This document shows positions 51,901-59,416 of a stretch of 64,000 bases of DNA, piece by piece. Under the pieces are notes generated by a model, which was not told the origin of the DNA, searched no databases, and saw only the letters and a program-made list of their open reading frames with translations. The translations under genes and the position numbers were made by a program. Positions within the stretch are counted from its first letter, which is position 1, and each line of letters begins with the position of its first letter. The DNA is from Sipunculus nudus (Eukaryota > Annelida > Sipuncula > Golfingiida > Sipunculidae): assembly GCA_026874595.1 (NCBI GenBank), contig CM049321.1, forward strand, positions 24,051,979 to 24,115,978, read 5' to 3'.

Positions 51901-54900
51901 TTGTGCTGGAAGACACGGCCAAGCGAGGAATACACGGAGCCAATCATGTTCATTTCGTTTTGAGTGACAGCTAATCGCCCCGGTAACCGTCTGGACAGGC
52001 CACAGGCTCAAAGAGAATTGCCCCAGACGTGGTTTGCTTAGGGCCTTGGGCACATAGGATGCCCGGCCGGTGAGTTGTAATTCAAACCAAACGTAACAAA
52101 GGCTGCGTGCACACCTCGCTGGCTGGTTTCAGTTCTGCAGACAACAGATACATGGCTACGCTAACACAGTCATAATGTCATAATCGCATCGGTCGATGAT
52201 GCGAGAATACGGTGAGGGCAATTAAAATTCGACCGTTAACTCTCATTAAGCGGCGCTTGAAGCGCAGCTATGGGCGGAGCCAGGATGCCTGTCGAGTGTT
52301 TGCTTATTGGCGTCTGGTTGGCTGCTTTTCACATCATACGAACTTTTTTTTTTATTCAGGCGGACAACGAACCGCCATCTGGTGTCTAATTATATCATAA
52401 ACGGTCAAAGCTGGCAGCGTGAAAATCAGATTTCCGCTGCCTCGGGAGCGTACGTGTTTCCTTGAAATGTAACAATTTTTTTATTGTAAAATCTGACAGT
52501 TGAGACAACCTCCATCTCTGGCGGAAGGTTCGAAGGGTGATCGGAAACAGTACGGAGTACTTCTCTACGCTCACCTCCCTCCAGTCCATAGCAGAGTTTG
52601 ACGAACTGTTCTCCCTTGGTCGAGTATCCTCTCCATGCCTTTCTCCTGTAGCTGGTATACCTATACACCACATCGTCAATAGGCAACGTTCGCAGCTCTT
52701 CTGTTGGCTGTAATTTAATTTAAAATAATTTAAGTTATTAAAACATAAATAAGGTTAACTCAGTATTAATTTTCAGCATGTAGTGCGGACAAATGTGGTG
52801 CAGAAGTAAACTCATTCATTCTTTTATAGTCTTTTATAGGTTTATTAACAAGCCAATTAGAAAAAAAACCGTATATCATTACATTGTATGTATATGTATA
52901 TATATGTGTGTGTGTGTGTGTGTGTGAAGCCCCAGATCCCGATCTTGATCAATCGGTGATTGCTCCAGGCCAATTCCCGATCGGGGTATAGGCCGGACCA
53001 GATGCCGATCAAGATCTGGCCCGGCCTAAACCCCGATCATTAACTTTTAGGAAAGAGAATGAGTTCCAGTCTGAACTTATCAAGGTTCTGGTCAGCCCAG
53101 ACCTAGATTCAGGGCATGCCTATATCCCTGACAGGATGTCTGATTATAACTTAATAAGTAAAGACAAACCTTAATTTAGTTTGTTGTCAGTGTTAATTAT
53201 TCTACCTTATTAACTTAACGAATATTTAAGTTTGAATAATTGAGTGATTATATTTCATTGAATTATTTTTCAAGTCCTTGTATTATTTTTCAAGTTTTAT
53301 TATTATCTCCAGTATTTTCTTCTGATTCTTTTTCAATTTTTATATAACAAATGAACTAGTTAAACCTGACTTACTGTTAAAAAAATTATATATATTTGAT
53401 GCGTTTTGTATGTAGGATAAAATTGTGAGATGAATGACATATATAGAAAATTAAGTATTATATGAAGTTTTCAGTCCCCGGTTTTCAAATATGGATATTC
53501 TTAATTTGTAACAACTCATGAACAGCTTACATTAAAGTGAAAAATCTTGATTTCAAGAAAACCAACAATTTATAACTTATCTAATCATCATTTTCAACTT
53601 AATATACGTATGTATTCATATTTTTCATTACATGTATTAATATAAAATAAAGTATATTAAAATATAAAATAGAATTTTTCACACAACTTGGTTTATTATT
53701 TTCATGTCTTAATAAGTCTTATGGAATATAATGTGAACACCAACAGCCCGCTCTAGTCTACCATGTAAACTTAATCAGGAACTGGTCCAGACCAGATCCC
53801 GATCGGAGTTTAGGCCAGACTTAATCCCGATTAGGATCTGGTCTGGAACAATTGGGAATCTGTGCAGGCCAGATAAGGGCTGGACAAGGGCTGGACTAGA
53901 TCCCGATCGGGGTTTAAGCCGGACCAAATCCCGTTCGGGATCTGGCCTGGACCAATCGCCGATCGGTCCCGATAACACACACACACACACATATATATAT
54001 AATGTCAATAAAGAATTTGAGTTTGTTTTTCTTGTTTCTTCTTTTTTATTACAAATTTATATTTCAGCTATTTAGAATATAATAAAAAATTATGAATTTC
54101 AAAGTAAAAGTCTTTTACCATGTGTAAATATGTCAGCAATATATAAATACCCAACAATACTTTAGTTTTATAAAAGCGTAGAATGTCAAATACCCCGTTT
54201 GGTGGCGCATGTGTACCATTTCGTGTACATCTAGCCTTCAACCATTTTCTCATCAAACACTCGTCGCTGTGAGGTGGCTCTCCGCATAGCTCTGTATTTA
54301 TAAAGACAATGAGTGAAATAATAAAGATTATGTTAATGTTTATAAAAGGCGGAAAAAAAGATAATTAATAACGATATAAAGATTCAGATGACAGAATATG
54401 AAGTCAGGTCGATTTTCTTCATAGAAATGGAAAATTCCCAGGTATATAATGTGCTTGATACCGACGTGTGACGTTAAACCCTGTTACCTTCTTCCTTTGA
54501 TAGTTGTCATAGACATAGGTCTGTCGTTGATGTCCAACAATGTTTGAGGAACTAGCTTTCATATGAGTTACGGTCCCCTCTGTCTCTACACGTACTGTCA
54601 AAGGGGTGACTGTGGGAAGATCAGAATTTAGAAGTCGGAATTTTGCCAACATTTCTTCAAAATTTGATTGAATTTGAAGATTATCTTTATTGTGATAATG
54701 TAATCAACAAAGACATAAAACATATGTTGAAGTCAAATGGGATGATGAAATTACCTCGACACATTCTGAGTTATTGGATTATATTATATTTGATCTTCCT
54801 CAGCCTTAAGTGTAATCGATAAATACTGTGTAGGGTCTACATTAAACACGTCTCATCAATGTTTCATGAATGAACGACAAAGAATTTACACTAATTTTAT

Positions 54901-56503
54901 TTTTCACAAAAATAAAGATTACATCAACTTTAACAAATAATAATTATAAGAAGGGAAAGAGATATCTTAAGAAATTCTCAACTAGGCGATCAGAGTTAGA
55001 TATATAGCACAGGGTACGACGAGTACCAGACACTAGTGATATATTCAAACCGATGGCATGGTTTCCAATATAGTCCACAAAACCCCATTCCGAGTGAATT
55101 TCTGAGTCCAAGCCACTCGAGTCTCTGGGGTTCGTGACCAAGTTCACCTTCTTCAATTCCGAGTCATTTGGAACCTGAGTTCAAGACCCAGTCCGACTCC
55201 AATACAAATCACGTTCAATACAAATCACCTTCAGAATTTCATCCGGTTTCGGACTCCAGGGCAGTATTTCACGCTTCCTCTATTTTTATATCCCACTAAT
55301 CAGGCCTGGTGACTACTGCACCTGCGGGACCGGGGTGTTTAATCGTCCCCATTGTTTAGTCATACCGCCGTGCACTCGTTTGTGAGTGAACAACGGCCAT
55401 TCGGCACGGCCTTCCCATTAAGCCTGCAGAACGCTCACCCTTTGTGGGGGTCGGCCGTGGAAAATCTCTCCGCCACGGCTGAGATTTGGACTCACGCTCT
55501 CCCGGCTTTGGGTCCTGTACTCTACCCCTGAGCCACAGAAGCCGATAGAGTAGAATATGTTTAATTATATATCAACCCTGCTGCTGCTAGAACTGGAGCT
55601 TGGTCTAGAAACCAATTATTGTTATGTTCTAAGAGTAGTTCGCACATCCTGATGTTTACGTCTTTATTCTATGCATGTGATAGGGCTTCTCTTTTTACTT
55701 GGGTCAAATCAGCCCTCGAGTCATCCGATTTCTCGAGTCCTACAGCACGAGCGAGTACCATGAGTAATTGAGCCAACAGGAATTAACAAGAGACTTGCGC
55801 GAGAAAGCCATCGCCACTGATGAAAGAGGACCTTGCCGTTATTTATTACATGTACGTAGCTGGTCAACACGGCCGCACTTATGATTAACGAGCAGGGAAC
55901 AATTGTTTACAAATAATTCAAACGACAGGAACTCGAGCCAAGCGTTAGGAATACTTTTTTGGGGTGCAATAAACAGTCTGACACAACACATTTCTCGACA
56001 CACCCCTGCTCGTCACGAAGGAAGTTAAAGAGTAGTTTTTCGGGTTTTTTTTTTACAGAGAATCCACATTCGGCTTCGACATGTTTTGTACGTTTTTCTA
56101 TCTCAGATGTCTCAACCATTTATTTCATTTTTATTTTGTTCACTCTTTACATCGGAGGGAAAGAATTTTGTGTCAATGGGTTTAATATAGAAAATTTTAT
56201 ATATGACAGAAATAAGAGTAAGAAAATTATTGGTTCAACTAATTAAGAGAACTAAAAGTTTTGACACAGTAGAGTACTCCAAAAACTTTATGTGTAAAGA
56301 TAACATCATACATTTTCATTATATTAATAATATTTCTAAGACAGCGATGTCGTCCAAACGGTAATGTTAAATTTACTTAATCGGTTTGCTTTTGAGGATG
56401 GTTACTTAGCTTACTTGGAAGTATATGCATACATGATACATATGAATAGACACACAACAAAAGATGTCCATATTGTAGTAAGTCAATATTGTCAGTACTG
56501 AAA

Positions 56504-56546
<43 letters not shown>

Positions 56547-59362
56547 TCTTCAGTTTTCAGTTTGGTATTTCTTCAGTCCTTTATGCGGATATATTGTCGA
56601 ATATTTATTCCAGATAACAAATTTCCATTAAAGATTGAAGAAAATCTGTATTTTTGAGTACTTTCTAATGTGTATGTTTTTACCCCCTGTTAGAATAAAT
56701 CAATACAGGTTGTTTCTCTTTGCAATTTTTCTAACACCCGGACATAATTTCTTCTATATTAACTGAAACCAGTACGATGTACAAATATATTCGGTTTTTT
56801 ATCCAGAATTCAGTTATATATACACATCAGAATATCTGTACTTAAAGGAGGCAGGATTTTTATTATTTTGTTCTAAAAAATCTCATGGTGTATCATCCTT
56901 TAATTTCATACGATACAACTTCTCTTTAAAGGGGATTGTGCTATGTAAACATTAAAAATGAAAGTCTTATATTTGTATGTTAATCAAGTAAATGTTTGGA
57001 TTACTTATGCTTAGTCTGAATGGCCAAAGGATATATTACCCACCTGTTTAATGAAAAAAATAATGCACTACTTTCTTCTCTTTTATATTTATGAAGAAAC
57101 TATTTTTTTATTTACTCTGCTGGAATATCTAATGGTTATATAATGTATTCTATATTCGAAATCGACACATGCGGGAACTCCTCTCAGCTACACTCGATTT
57201 ATTGAAGTTTTGCTGTATTATGACAATGTCATGTGTATGAAAGTTACTTTTTGTATGAATAAATTTCAGTTCAATTATGGATATACATATTTGTGCATGT
57301 AATACAAATATAACTATCATTGCTCGGTCATACATATATAACTAGTTTCAATGAACACAGGAGAAAATTCGAGCTTGTTTCACCCCAACTCGTGGAAAAT
57401 TACTTGGCTGACTTGCCTGCATGGTTCGTTTATAACTTACTGTTCTGCACAATTAACCAAGAGACATGGGTTTCACCCGACCCGGGGTTAACTTTGTCTT
57501 AGTCGGTTCACTGGTTTTAGGGAGGTATGCATTTAAGCCGGGGCGACATTTCCTTTTACAATGTGGGGGGAATATAACATGGTACATCCCTAGGTTAAGA
57601 AAGGTGACATGATAAGGTAAAGTAGTAAAAACAGGTTGAAATATTTATCAAACATTTCGAACATGAATTTATAAGAGACATACGTATATTATATATTTTA
57701 TAACAAGCAATATCCTTTATCCTTGATAGTAAAAAGAACATTAATTAGGCACGATTGAACGTTGCACATCAAGACGTCTTAACCGATGGTATGGTTTGCA
57801 ACTGTCTTTCTGGACCAAAGGGGGTGTTTAAATATGATCATTGAGGCATGAGTGTTGCTCCTCCAAGCGTTCAAAATAGGTGATATGTTCAAGGATACAC
57901 TACTTAGAACCTTGTGTATCATGAACAAACAGTGTGATAAGTCAAAACCAAACATTCGCACTTTGATTTACTGGGTTCATAGCTTAATTATATATAGCGT
58001 GTTTCATGTGAGTCCCCCCCCCCCCCCCTCCAGTACAATTTGACTGGTTTCTACTTAAAAAGGATCCGTCGAACAAAAATCGAATAAAAATAAAACTGCT
58101 TGGATTAAACTAAAACTGTTTATTTACTTTTGACTTATGTTATACAGAAGTATAGAAGGAGCTATTTGATATCCGAAGTTTTGCATCCAAAAAGATGGAC
58201 GGAAAACACGATTTCAGTAATTTAAAAGAAACTTGCAAAGGACAATGGTAAAACCTACAATATTTCACACTGAAGGAGGAATACCACAATAGAATTAAAG
58301 CACTTATCCTTCCTTTGGGTGTTATTTTCTTGGTCAAATGACTTTATTCACTTAACTTAAAACTGCGAAAATATATACTACCCCTTCCACTTCCAACTTT
58401 AGTCACAGAAAGTTCGTACAACTACAGATATTGGGTTCACGTATTTTCCAAAGCCGGGAAGGCATGTTTTTTATCACACGTTATAAAGCTAATATAAATT
58501 ACGATTTTCTTTTACATCGTTTTATTGTTTGACCAGGATGTTGAATTCAGAAATAGTTTTACTGAAGCAGAGTGACAGCCGTGATCGAATACACCAACAT
58601 TTCCCTGAAGGGAAGTGTAAACAGACACGGTAACGGGACGCTTAAATATTAATATATCAATTAAAATATTCTATCGTAAATATTACAAGCAGTATACCTT
58701 TGATTCCGACGTTCTAAATCGGTGTTTTAGTATGCACGTAAAATAACAGCCCCTTGAGTGGTCTCCTAATTTTTGCGAGGTCTGAGATTGGTAAGGACGC
58801 GGAAAAACTATACGACAGTACATTGGGGATAGTCAGATGGTAGAATATATCTGAGGGATTGAGATTGTTGGCAATTATAGCCATACATTCCAAGTAGAAG
58901 CCGGAAGACTGCTATTGGATGACCGCGCCCTCATACCCACATTATAGCAGTTTAACTAACAACAGATTTTCCATTAAATCTTTCAAGGAGGATCAAGGTT
59001 AATATTTTTCTTTAAAGTATAATCAAAAACCTTAAAAAAAGAAAACTCCTACCTTAAAAAGGAAGAATACAAAAAAAGGGAAGATATTTTGCATAAGCGT
59101 AAACAGGTAGAGTCAACCTTATGAGCATAGCCCTCGCCAAGACCAGTTCTCAAGGTAACTACACATGTCACTACCTGGAAAATACCATTAACCAGTTTAT
59201 GCTTACAGAGCAATATCAAACTTCAACCAAGTTTGAATAAAACATTACAACCACTATGTTTAATTAATGGTACGTGCTTTTTCACTTACTTCCCTTAGGC
59301 CTGGCTTCAGAGCCGACCCACACCAAGATGAGAAGGACCCCTAAGGTAGCTACAACCTTCAT
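14784..59362 (-). CDS. Secreted serine protease homologue (catalytically dead trypsin fold) with two N-terminal 4-Cys modules; 12 exons
   Basis: Exons (minus strand, 5' to 3'): 59362-59290, 54609-54488, 54289-54194, 52707-52575, 50566-50454, 49882-49801, 44808-44732, 41786-41701, 39450-39334, 38072-37924, 18040-17904, 14963-14784. All introns are GT-AG, all phases agree, and the total is 1365 nt for 454 residues plus stop. Residues 1-20 are a signal peptide. Residues 66-141 and 142-206 are two Cys modules. Residues 207-454 are an S1 fold: CG at 208-209, WPW at 229-231, GVLIHPKWVLT at 245-255, IRPICLPEPG around 320-329, VVGWG around 338-342, YWI at 444-446. Of the triad only Asp102 remains (D304); the His57 position is E258 and the Ser195 position is V398. 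Disulfides 1-122, 136-201, 168-182 and 191-220 are retained and 42-58 is lost. Non-catalytic S1 homologues usually act as extracellular binding or cofactor proteins; the partner here is unknown. The gene structure is my splice inference, without transcript data. Confidence 0.88.
15060..15385 (-). mobile_element. MITE-like element, copy 2 (reversed), in intron 11
   Basis: On the minus strand it begins TTAAAGGGGACC and continues with a segment related to CTTGGAGCTTTTA and, further on, ATGTTTGTAAACAC. These are the marks of the 8778-9210 element in opposite orientation. Confidence 0.5.
15386..17465. other. Intron 11 interior; nothing named
   Basis: A+T-rich intronic sequence with poly-T runs (around 16301 and 17090). 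A TGACGTCA palindrome at about 16523 matches a CREB-type site but stands alone. No exon-like frame with good splice sites was found. Confidence 0.5.
17470..17523. repeat. (TA)n microsatellite
   Basis: TA dinucleotides with one TG interruption, in intron 11, about 380 bp downstream of exon 11. Confidence 0.95.
17904..18040 (-). CDS. Exon 11: residues 350-395, S1-pocket region
   Basis: Starts after TTTGACAG. It encodes GPVSKVLREFKANLISDSVC, then SASVPPVSNFNYRAIQC and ASSSSQICD, with donor GAT|GTAAGT. GPVSxVLxE...LISxxVC is typical after the GWG turn. Cys168 (C369), Cys182 (C386) and Cys191 (C394) are kept. The residue at position 189 is Gln (Q392) rather than the Asp that confers trypsin specificity. 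It joins exon 10 across the 19.9-kb intron with matching phase (G|GT gives Gly350). Confidence 0.9.
18041..19419. other. 3' part of intron 10 between array and exon 11
   Basis: Ordinary non-coding sequence between the tandem array and the acceptor of exon 11. A weak open frame at 18742-18948 on the plus strand has no recognisable domain. The array appears gradually at about 19420 with diverged units. Confidence 0.6.
19420..37902. repeat. 18.5-kb satellite-like array of a 40-bp unit (about 460 copies) inside intron 10
   Basis: The plus-strand unit is GATTTGATACCTTGAGGAGG followed by TAGGGATCTGGTTGAAGTAG, with a few recurrent variants at the GATTTGATAC part (GCTTTG, GGTTAG, GGCTTG, ACTTTG) and at TAGGGATCTGG (TATGGATCTTG, TTGGGATCTGG). 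The first 400 bp (19420-19860) are diverged; the interior is nearly uniform. A 39-bp unit containing CTTGGTATTTGAGG recurs and marks a higher-order repeat of about 5.9-6.0 kb. The plus strand is G-rich (15 G, 3 C per unit). The reverse strand, which is the sense strand of the host gene, has stop triplets almost only in the GGTTAG variant, but no ATG, so I do not call it coding. Confidence 0.97.
37924..38072 (-). CDS. Exon 10: Asp102 exon, residues 301-349
   Basis: Encodes FEYDLGLVELDAEVELSE, TIRPICLPEPG and CYVVGWGTETLDGS. YDLGLVEL matches YDIALLKL, so Asp102 is kept (D304), as are Cys122 (C324), Cys136 (C336) and the GWG turn. The donor is CAG|GTGAGT, an excellent site. The tandem array occupying the next intron begins about 24 bp beyond it. 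Confidence 0.93.
38220..38670. repeat. GACTCGGACTTG-rich dispersed repeat
   Basis: Degenerate GACTCGGACT/GACTTGGACT words occur at 38260-38280 and many times over 38570-38660 (GACTCGGACTTGCACTTC). The same vocabulary appears at 44275-44340 and, on the other strand, at 55085-55260. Probably parts of one mobile-element family; ends not determined. Lies in intron 9. Confidence 0.5.
38753..38950 (+). repeat. tRNA-derived SINE-like element, intron 9
   Basis: TAGAGCACAGGCC (A-box-like) and GTGAGTTCAAATCTCAGCCG (B box) are followed by GTGAGACTTTTCACGG and GGATGAGCACTCT. The same order of words occurs reversed at 55285-55546 and in weaker form at 45003-45190 and about 5580-5730. Confidence 0.6.
39334..39450 (-). 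CDS. Exon 9: protease-fold exon, residues 262-299
   Basis: After TTTGCAG it encodes FSPNGHTVRLGSSDRTD, then TTTVRNVVNFYEHTEYYYNDG. This is the usual VRLGxxDR strand followed by the V..V..HP.Y segment that precedes the Asp102 loop. Phase 1 in (G completes Arg261) and phase 2 out (AT joins T of exon 10 to give Ile300). Confidence 0.88.
39801..39962. repeat. (CT)n followed by (TA)n
   Basis: A CT-rich stretch (39811-39885) passes into TA repeats (39886-39960) ending in a short GT run. Intron 8. Confidence 0.9.
40835..40982. mobile_element. Hairpin element carrying a single copy of the 68-bp-array motif
   Basis: ACAAGGATTCG (about 40860) and CGAATCCTTGT (about 40949) are inverted repeats, with TGGAATA/TATTCC-type sequence further out. 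The left arm contains GGGCCGAATAAGTGAATG (about 40841), the exact reverse complement of CATTCACTTATTCGGCCC found in the tandem array at 48785-49366. Intron 8. Confidence 0.5.
41071..41203. mobile_element. Hairpin element, GCAGCGGTTATA ends, intron 8
   Basis: Inverted ends GCAGCGGTTATA and TTAACCGCTGC enclose TGCATTAGTT and TTTAGACCC. A longer relative of 14587-14639. The following 41220-41400 sequence recurs, altered, near 46145-46470. Confidence 0.55.
41701..41786 (-). CDS. Exon 8: His-loop exon with His57 replaced, residues 233-260
   Basis: Encodes VSIYRDTFFYAQGVLIHP, then KWVLTKGELS. In active family members this reads FCGGTLI...WVLTAAHC. Here AAHC has become KGEL, so His57 is Glu258 and Cys58 is Leu259, and FCGG has become YAQG, so Cys42 is Ala243. 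Both partners of the disulfide are lost together. The exon ends with CG, which completes Arg261 with the first base of exon 9. Confidence 0.92.
42332..44297. repeat. 983-bp tandem duplication in intron 7
   Basis: Copy 1 (42332-43314) and copy 2 (43315-44297) begin CATTAAATGAAGGCAAGC and end GACATCGACTTGGATTAG. They differ by scattered substitutions only. Each copy contains two tRNA-like segments. The long open frame in copy 1 (42354-42800) runs antisense through these segments and is cut short by a stop in copy 2, so it is not a gene. Confidence 0.95.
42455..42545 (-). repeat. tRNA-derived SINE head (copy also at about 43438-43528)
   Basis: Minus strand: TAGCGGAGCGGTTGGAACGC is a near-perfect A box and D arm, and TTGGGTTCGAATCTCG is a canonical B box. 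A second, degenerate head with the same ATCGGTGGCGCACATGCC words (plus strand) lies about 280 bp away (42775-42850), so the element looks dimeric. Confidence 0.65.
44364..44402. repeat. (ATT)n microsatellite
   Basis: ATT trinucleotides with one ATC interruption, about 65 bp after the tandem duplication, in intron 7. Confidence 0.9.
44732..44808 (-). CDS. Exon 7: start of the protease fold; activation site absent, residues 207-232
   Basis: Encodes GCGISNVEPYMTNTKERSD, then IKTWPWM. CG followed later by WPWxVSI is typical of the region around the zymogen cleavage site of S1 proteases, where R-IVGG is expected before WPW. Here only ERSDIKT is present, several residues shorter and without IVGG, so there is no new N-terminus to form the Ile16-Asp194 salt bridge. 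Cys208 is placed to pair with Cys324 (the 1-122 bridge). Confidence 0.87.
45003..45190 (+). repeat. SINE-like element, intron 6
   Basis: CAAAGCCGGGAGGTATTGAG, then TTCAGATCTTAGCCG, followed by AAGCACTCTGG. This is a diverged relative of the element at 55285-55546 (CAAAGCCGGGAGAGCGTGAG on the minus strand). Confidence 0.55.
46145..46470. mobile_element. Repeat interrupted by a C-rich inverted-end element
   Basis: AGAATTGAAATCAGATCAAT and CTAAATTCTAAACATGCGAT resemble two adjacent parts of 41255-41330 but are here separated by about 220 bp (roughly 46200-46420). The separating piece begins CGGATTCAGGG and ends CCTGGATCCTCC, imperfect inverted ends like those of the inner 5.4-kb element, so it is probably an insertion. 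Confidence 0.5.
46730..48124. mobile_element. 1.4-kb terminal-inverted-repeat element in intron 6
   Basis: The left end GTCACACATTCCTGGTTTTG and the right end CAAAACCGGGAATGTGTGAC are inverted repeats with one mismatch. The interior repeats short words such as GACTACGG, CTACGGTT and GGTTTTGACT on both strands. No transposase frame is visible. No clear target-site duplication found. Confidence 0.75.
48185..48440 (+). pseudogene. LINE reverse-transcriptase fragment
   Basis: The frame at about 48262-48365 reads ATFIDVDKAFDAIWCYGLC, then VKCTGIPSAI, the palm segment of non-LTR reverse transcriptases (F.D..KAFD..W, then GIP). Upstream YQSGL fits the preceding conserved block. Stop codons interrupt it on both sides. 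An old, dead scrap in intron 6, directly after the inverted-repeat element. Confidence 0.8.
48785..49366. repeat. 68-bp tandem repeat, about 9 copies
   Basis: The unit contains GCATTCACTTATTCGGCCCA, TACTCTCAGGTTCATTCATG and CAGTATAAAGTCAGCCATCC. Starts fall at about 48785, 48854, 48921, 48992, 49059, 49126, 49194, 49262 and 49331; lengths are 67-71 bp, mainly from TATA/TA differences. Open frames through it on the plus strand are repeat by-products. Intron 6. Confidence 0.93.
49801..49882 (-). CDS. Exon 6: second half of Cys module 2, residues 180-206
   Basis: Starts after TTTGCAG and encodes KTRFYNYLNVSTVREEML, then NRTDPSACR, with donor GGG|GTGAGT. Two N-glycosylation sequons are visible (NVS, NRT). 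Cys205 is the fourth cysteine of module 2 and lies three residues before Cys208, which begins the protease part. Phase 0 in, phase 1 out. Confidence 0.85.
50454..50566 (-). CDS. Exon 5: first half of Cys module 2, residues 142-179
   Basis: Begins after CTTACAG and encodes DDCGSESTEGPYTLECL, then RKLWEEVGCTDFGPGYP, ending RRGG at donor GGG|GTAAGT. Cysteines are at 144, 157 and 167. The aromatic/charged CLxxxWxxxxCT pattern is the clearest signature of the module and repeats that of exon 3. Confidence 0.86.
50616..50960 (+). mobile_element. MITE-like element, copy 3, upstream side of exon 5
   Basis: It starts CTTTAAGGGG, then AATCCCTTGAACTTTAG, CACACAAGCTGTTCG, GTTTATAACACTTTGG and GCAAGTCTGATGA, in the same order as 8778-9210. 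Lies about 50 bp upstream of exon 5 in intron 4. Confidence 0.6.
51083..51266. repeat. Cluster of TGTCA/TGACA words
   Basis: Eleven TGTCA or TGACA pentamers in about 180 bp (intron 4), most within TTGTCAAA, TGACAACC or their complements, for example GGTTGACAAA, GGTTGTCAAATGGG and ATGACAACCC. Orientation alternates, so the region can fold on itself. It is either a small inverted-repeat element or a binding-site cluster (TGACA is the core of TALE homeodomain sites such as Meis/Pknox). Confidence 0.6.
51270..52570. other. Remainder of intron 4
   Basis: Mixed intronic sequence with more G+C around 51840-52300 than its surroundings. No exon-like frame or repeat end identified. Confidence 0.45.
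52575..52707 (-). CDS. Exon 4: second half of Cys module 1, residues 98-141
   Basis: Starts after ATTACAG with PTEELRTLPIDDVVYRY and ends KLCYGLEG at donor GAG|GTGAGC, leaving one G that completes Asp142. It is rich in Arg, Lys and Tyr (YRYTSYRRKAWRGY). Its single cysteine (136) would be the fourth of module 1. The module is split by a phase-0 intron at the same relative place as module 2, indicating duplication of an exon pair. Confidence 0.82.
52890..54003. mobile_element. GATC-rich inverted-repeat element with microsatellite ends, intron 3
   Basis: The left end is TA then (TG)n (52905-52926) followed by AATCGGTGATTGCTCCAGGC. The right end read on the other strand is TA then (TG)n (53974-53999) followed by GATCGGCGATTGGTCCAGGC. 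Both ends carry many CCCGATC/GATCGGG words in both orientations. The 0.7-kb middle is A+T-rich. No coding frame supports a protein. Confidence 0.75.
54194..54289 (-). CDS. Exon 3: first half of Cys module 1, residues 66-97
   Basis: Encodes LCGEPPHSDECLMRKW and on to HAPPNG, with Cys at 67, 76 and 86. The acceptor reads ACAGAG, a tandem AG-AG; only the second AG keeps phase 0 with exon 2. CLMRKWLKARC aligns with CLRKLWEEVGC of module 2, with the same 9-residue Cys spacing and Trp at the same place. NGT (residues 90-92) is an N-glycosylation sequon. The intron to exon 2 is only 198 bp. Confidence 0.82.
54488..54609 (-). CDS. Exon 2: N-terminal linker, residues 25-65
   Basis: Begins after CTTCCCACAG and encodes ITPLTVRVETEGTVTHMK and onwards to VYDNYQRKK; the donor is AAG|GTAACA. 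There is no cysteine. The Val/Met spacing (LTV..V, then HMK) loosely resembles the second halves of the Cys modules (VSTVREEM in exon 6), so it may be a remnant of a third module; that is speculative. It ends in phase 0. Confidence 0.75.
55285..55546 (-). repeat. tRNA-derived SINE-like element, intron 1
   Basis: Minus strand: TGTGGCTCAGGGGTAGAGTA (A box), GAGTCCAAATCTCAGCC (B box), then GAGAGATTTTCCACGGCCGA and GGTGAGCGTTCTGCAG. The best preserved of the four related copies in the window. Confidence 0.65.
55560..59289. other. Intron 1 remainder
   Basis: About 3.7 kb of A+T-rich intronic sequence with a (TA)n run at 56506-56541 and a poly-C tract at 58016. I looked for a further Cys-module exon on the minus strand and found none; exon 1 and exon 2 join in phase without one. 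Confidence 0.55.
59290..59362 (-). CDS. Exon 1: start codon and signal peptide
   Basis: ATG at 59362 opens MKVVATLGVLLILVWVGSEA followed by RPKG: a short basic start, a hydrophobic core at residues 3-17 and a small-residue cleavage site after Ala20. The exon ends with one leftover base at a strong donor (GTAAGT). That A joins TC at the start of exon 2 to make Ile25. This start was chosen because it is the only ATG that gives a signal peptide, and a TATA-like box and an initiator-like motif lie just upstream. Confidence 0.85.
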
Positions 59363-59376
59363 CTTGCAGACGTAGG

Positions 59377-59416
59377 AAACTGAATGACGAGTTAACTGTA
59401 TGTAAAGGAGATATAT
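59377..59416 (-). promoter_or_regulatory. Putative core promoter of the protease homologue
   Basis: On the minus strand an ATATAT box (59411-59416) lies about 30 bp before TCATTCAGTTT (59377-59387), an initiator-like motif, which is itself about 20 bp before the ATG at 59362. This spacing is that of a TATA/Inr promoter with a very short 5' UTR. It could instead be coincidence in A+T-rich DNA, or the 5' UTR could continue in an upstream exon. Confidence 0.45.

Noticed and set aside
54944-55156. 70-residue minus-strand frame in intron 1
   Set aside because: It overlaps a GACTCGGACT-type dispersed repeat, lacks cysteine-module features, and is not needed for phase between exons 1 and 2.
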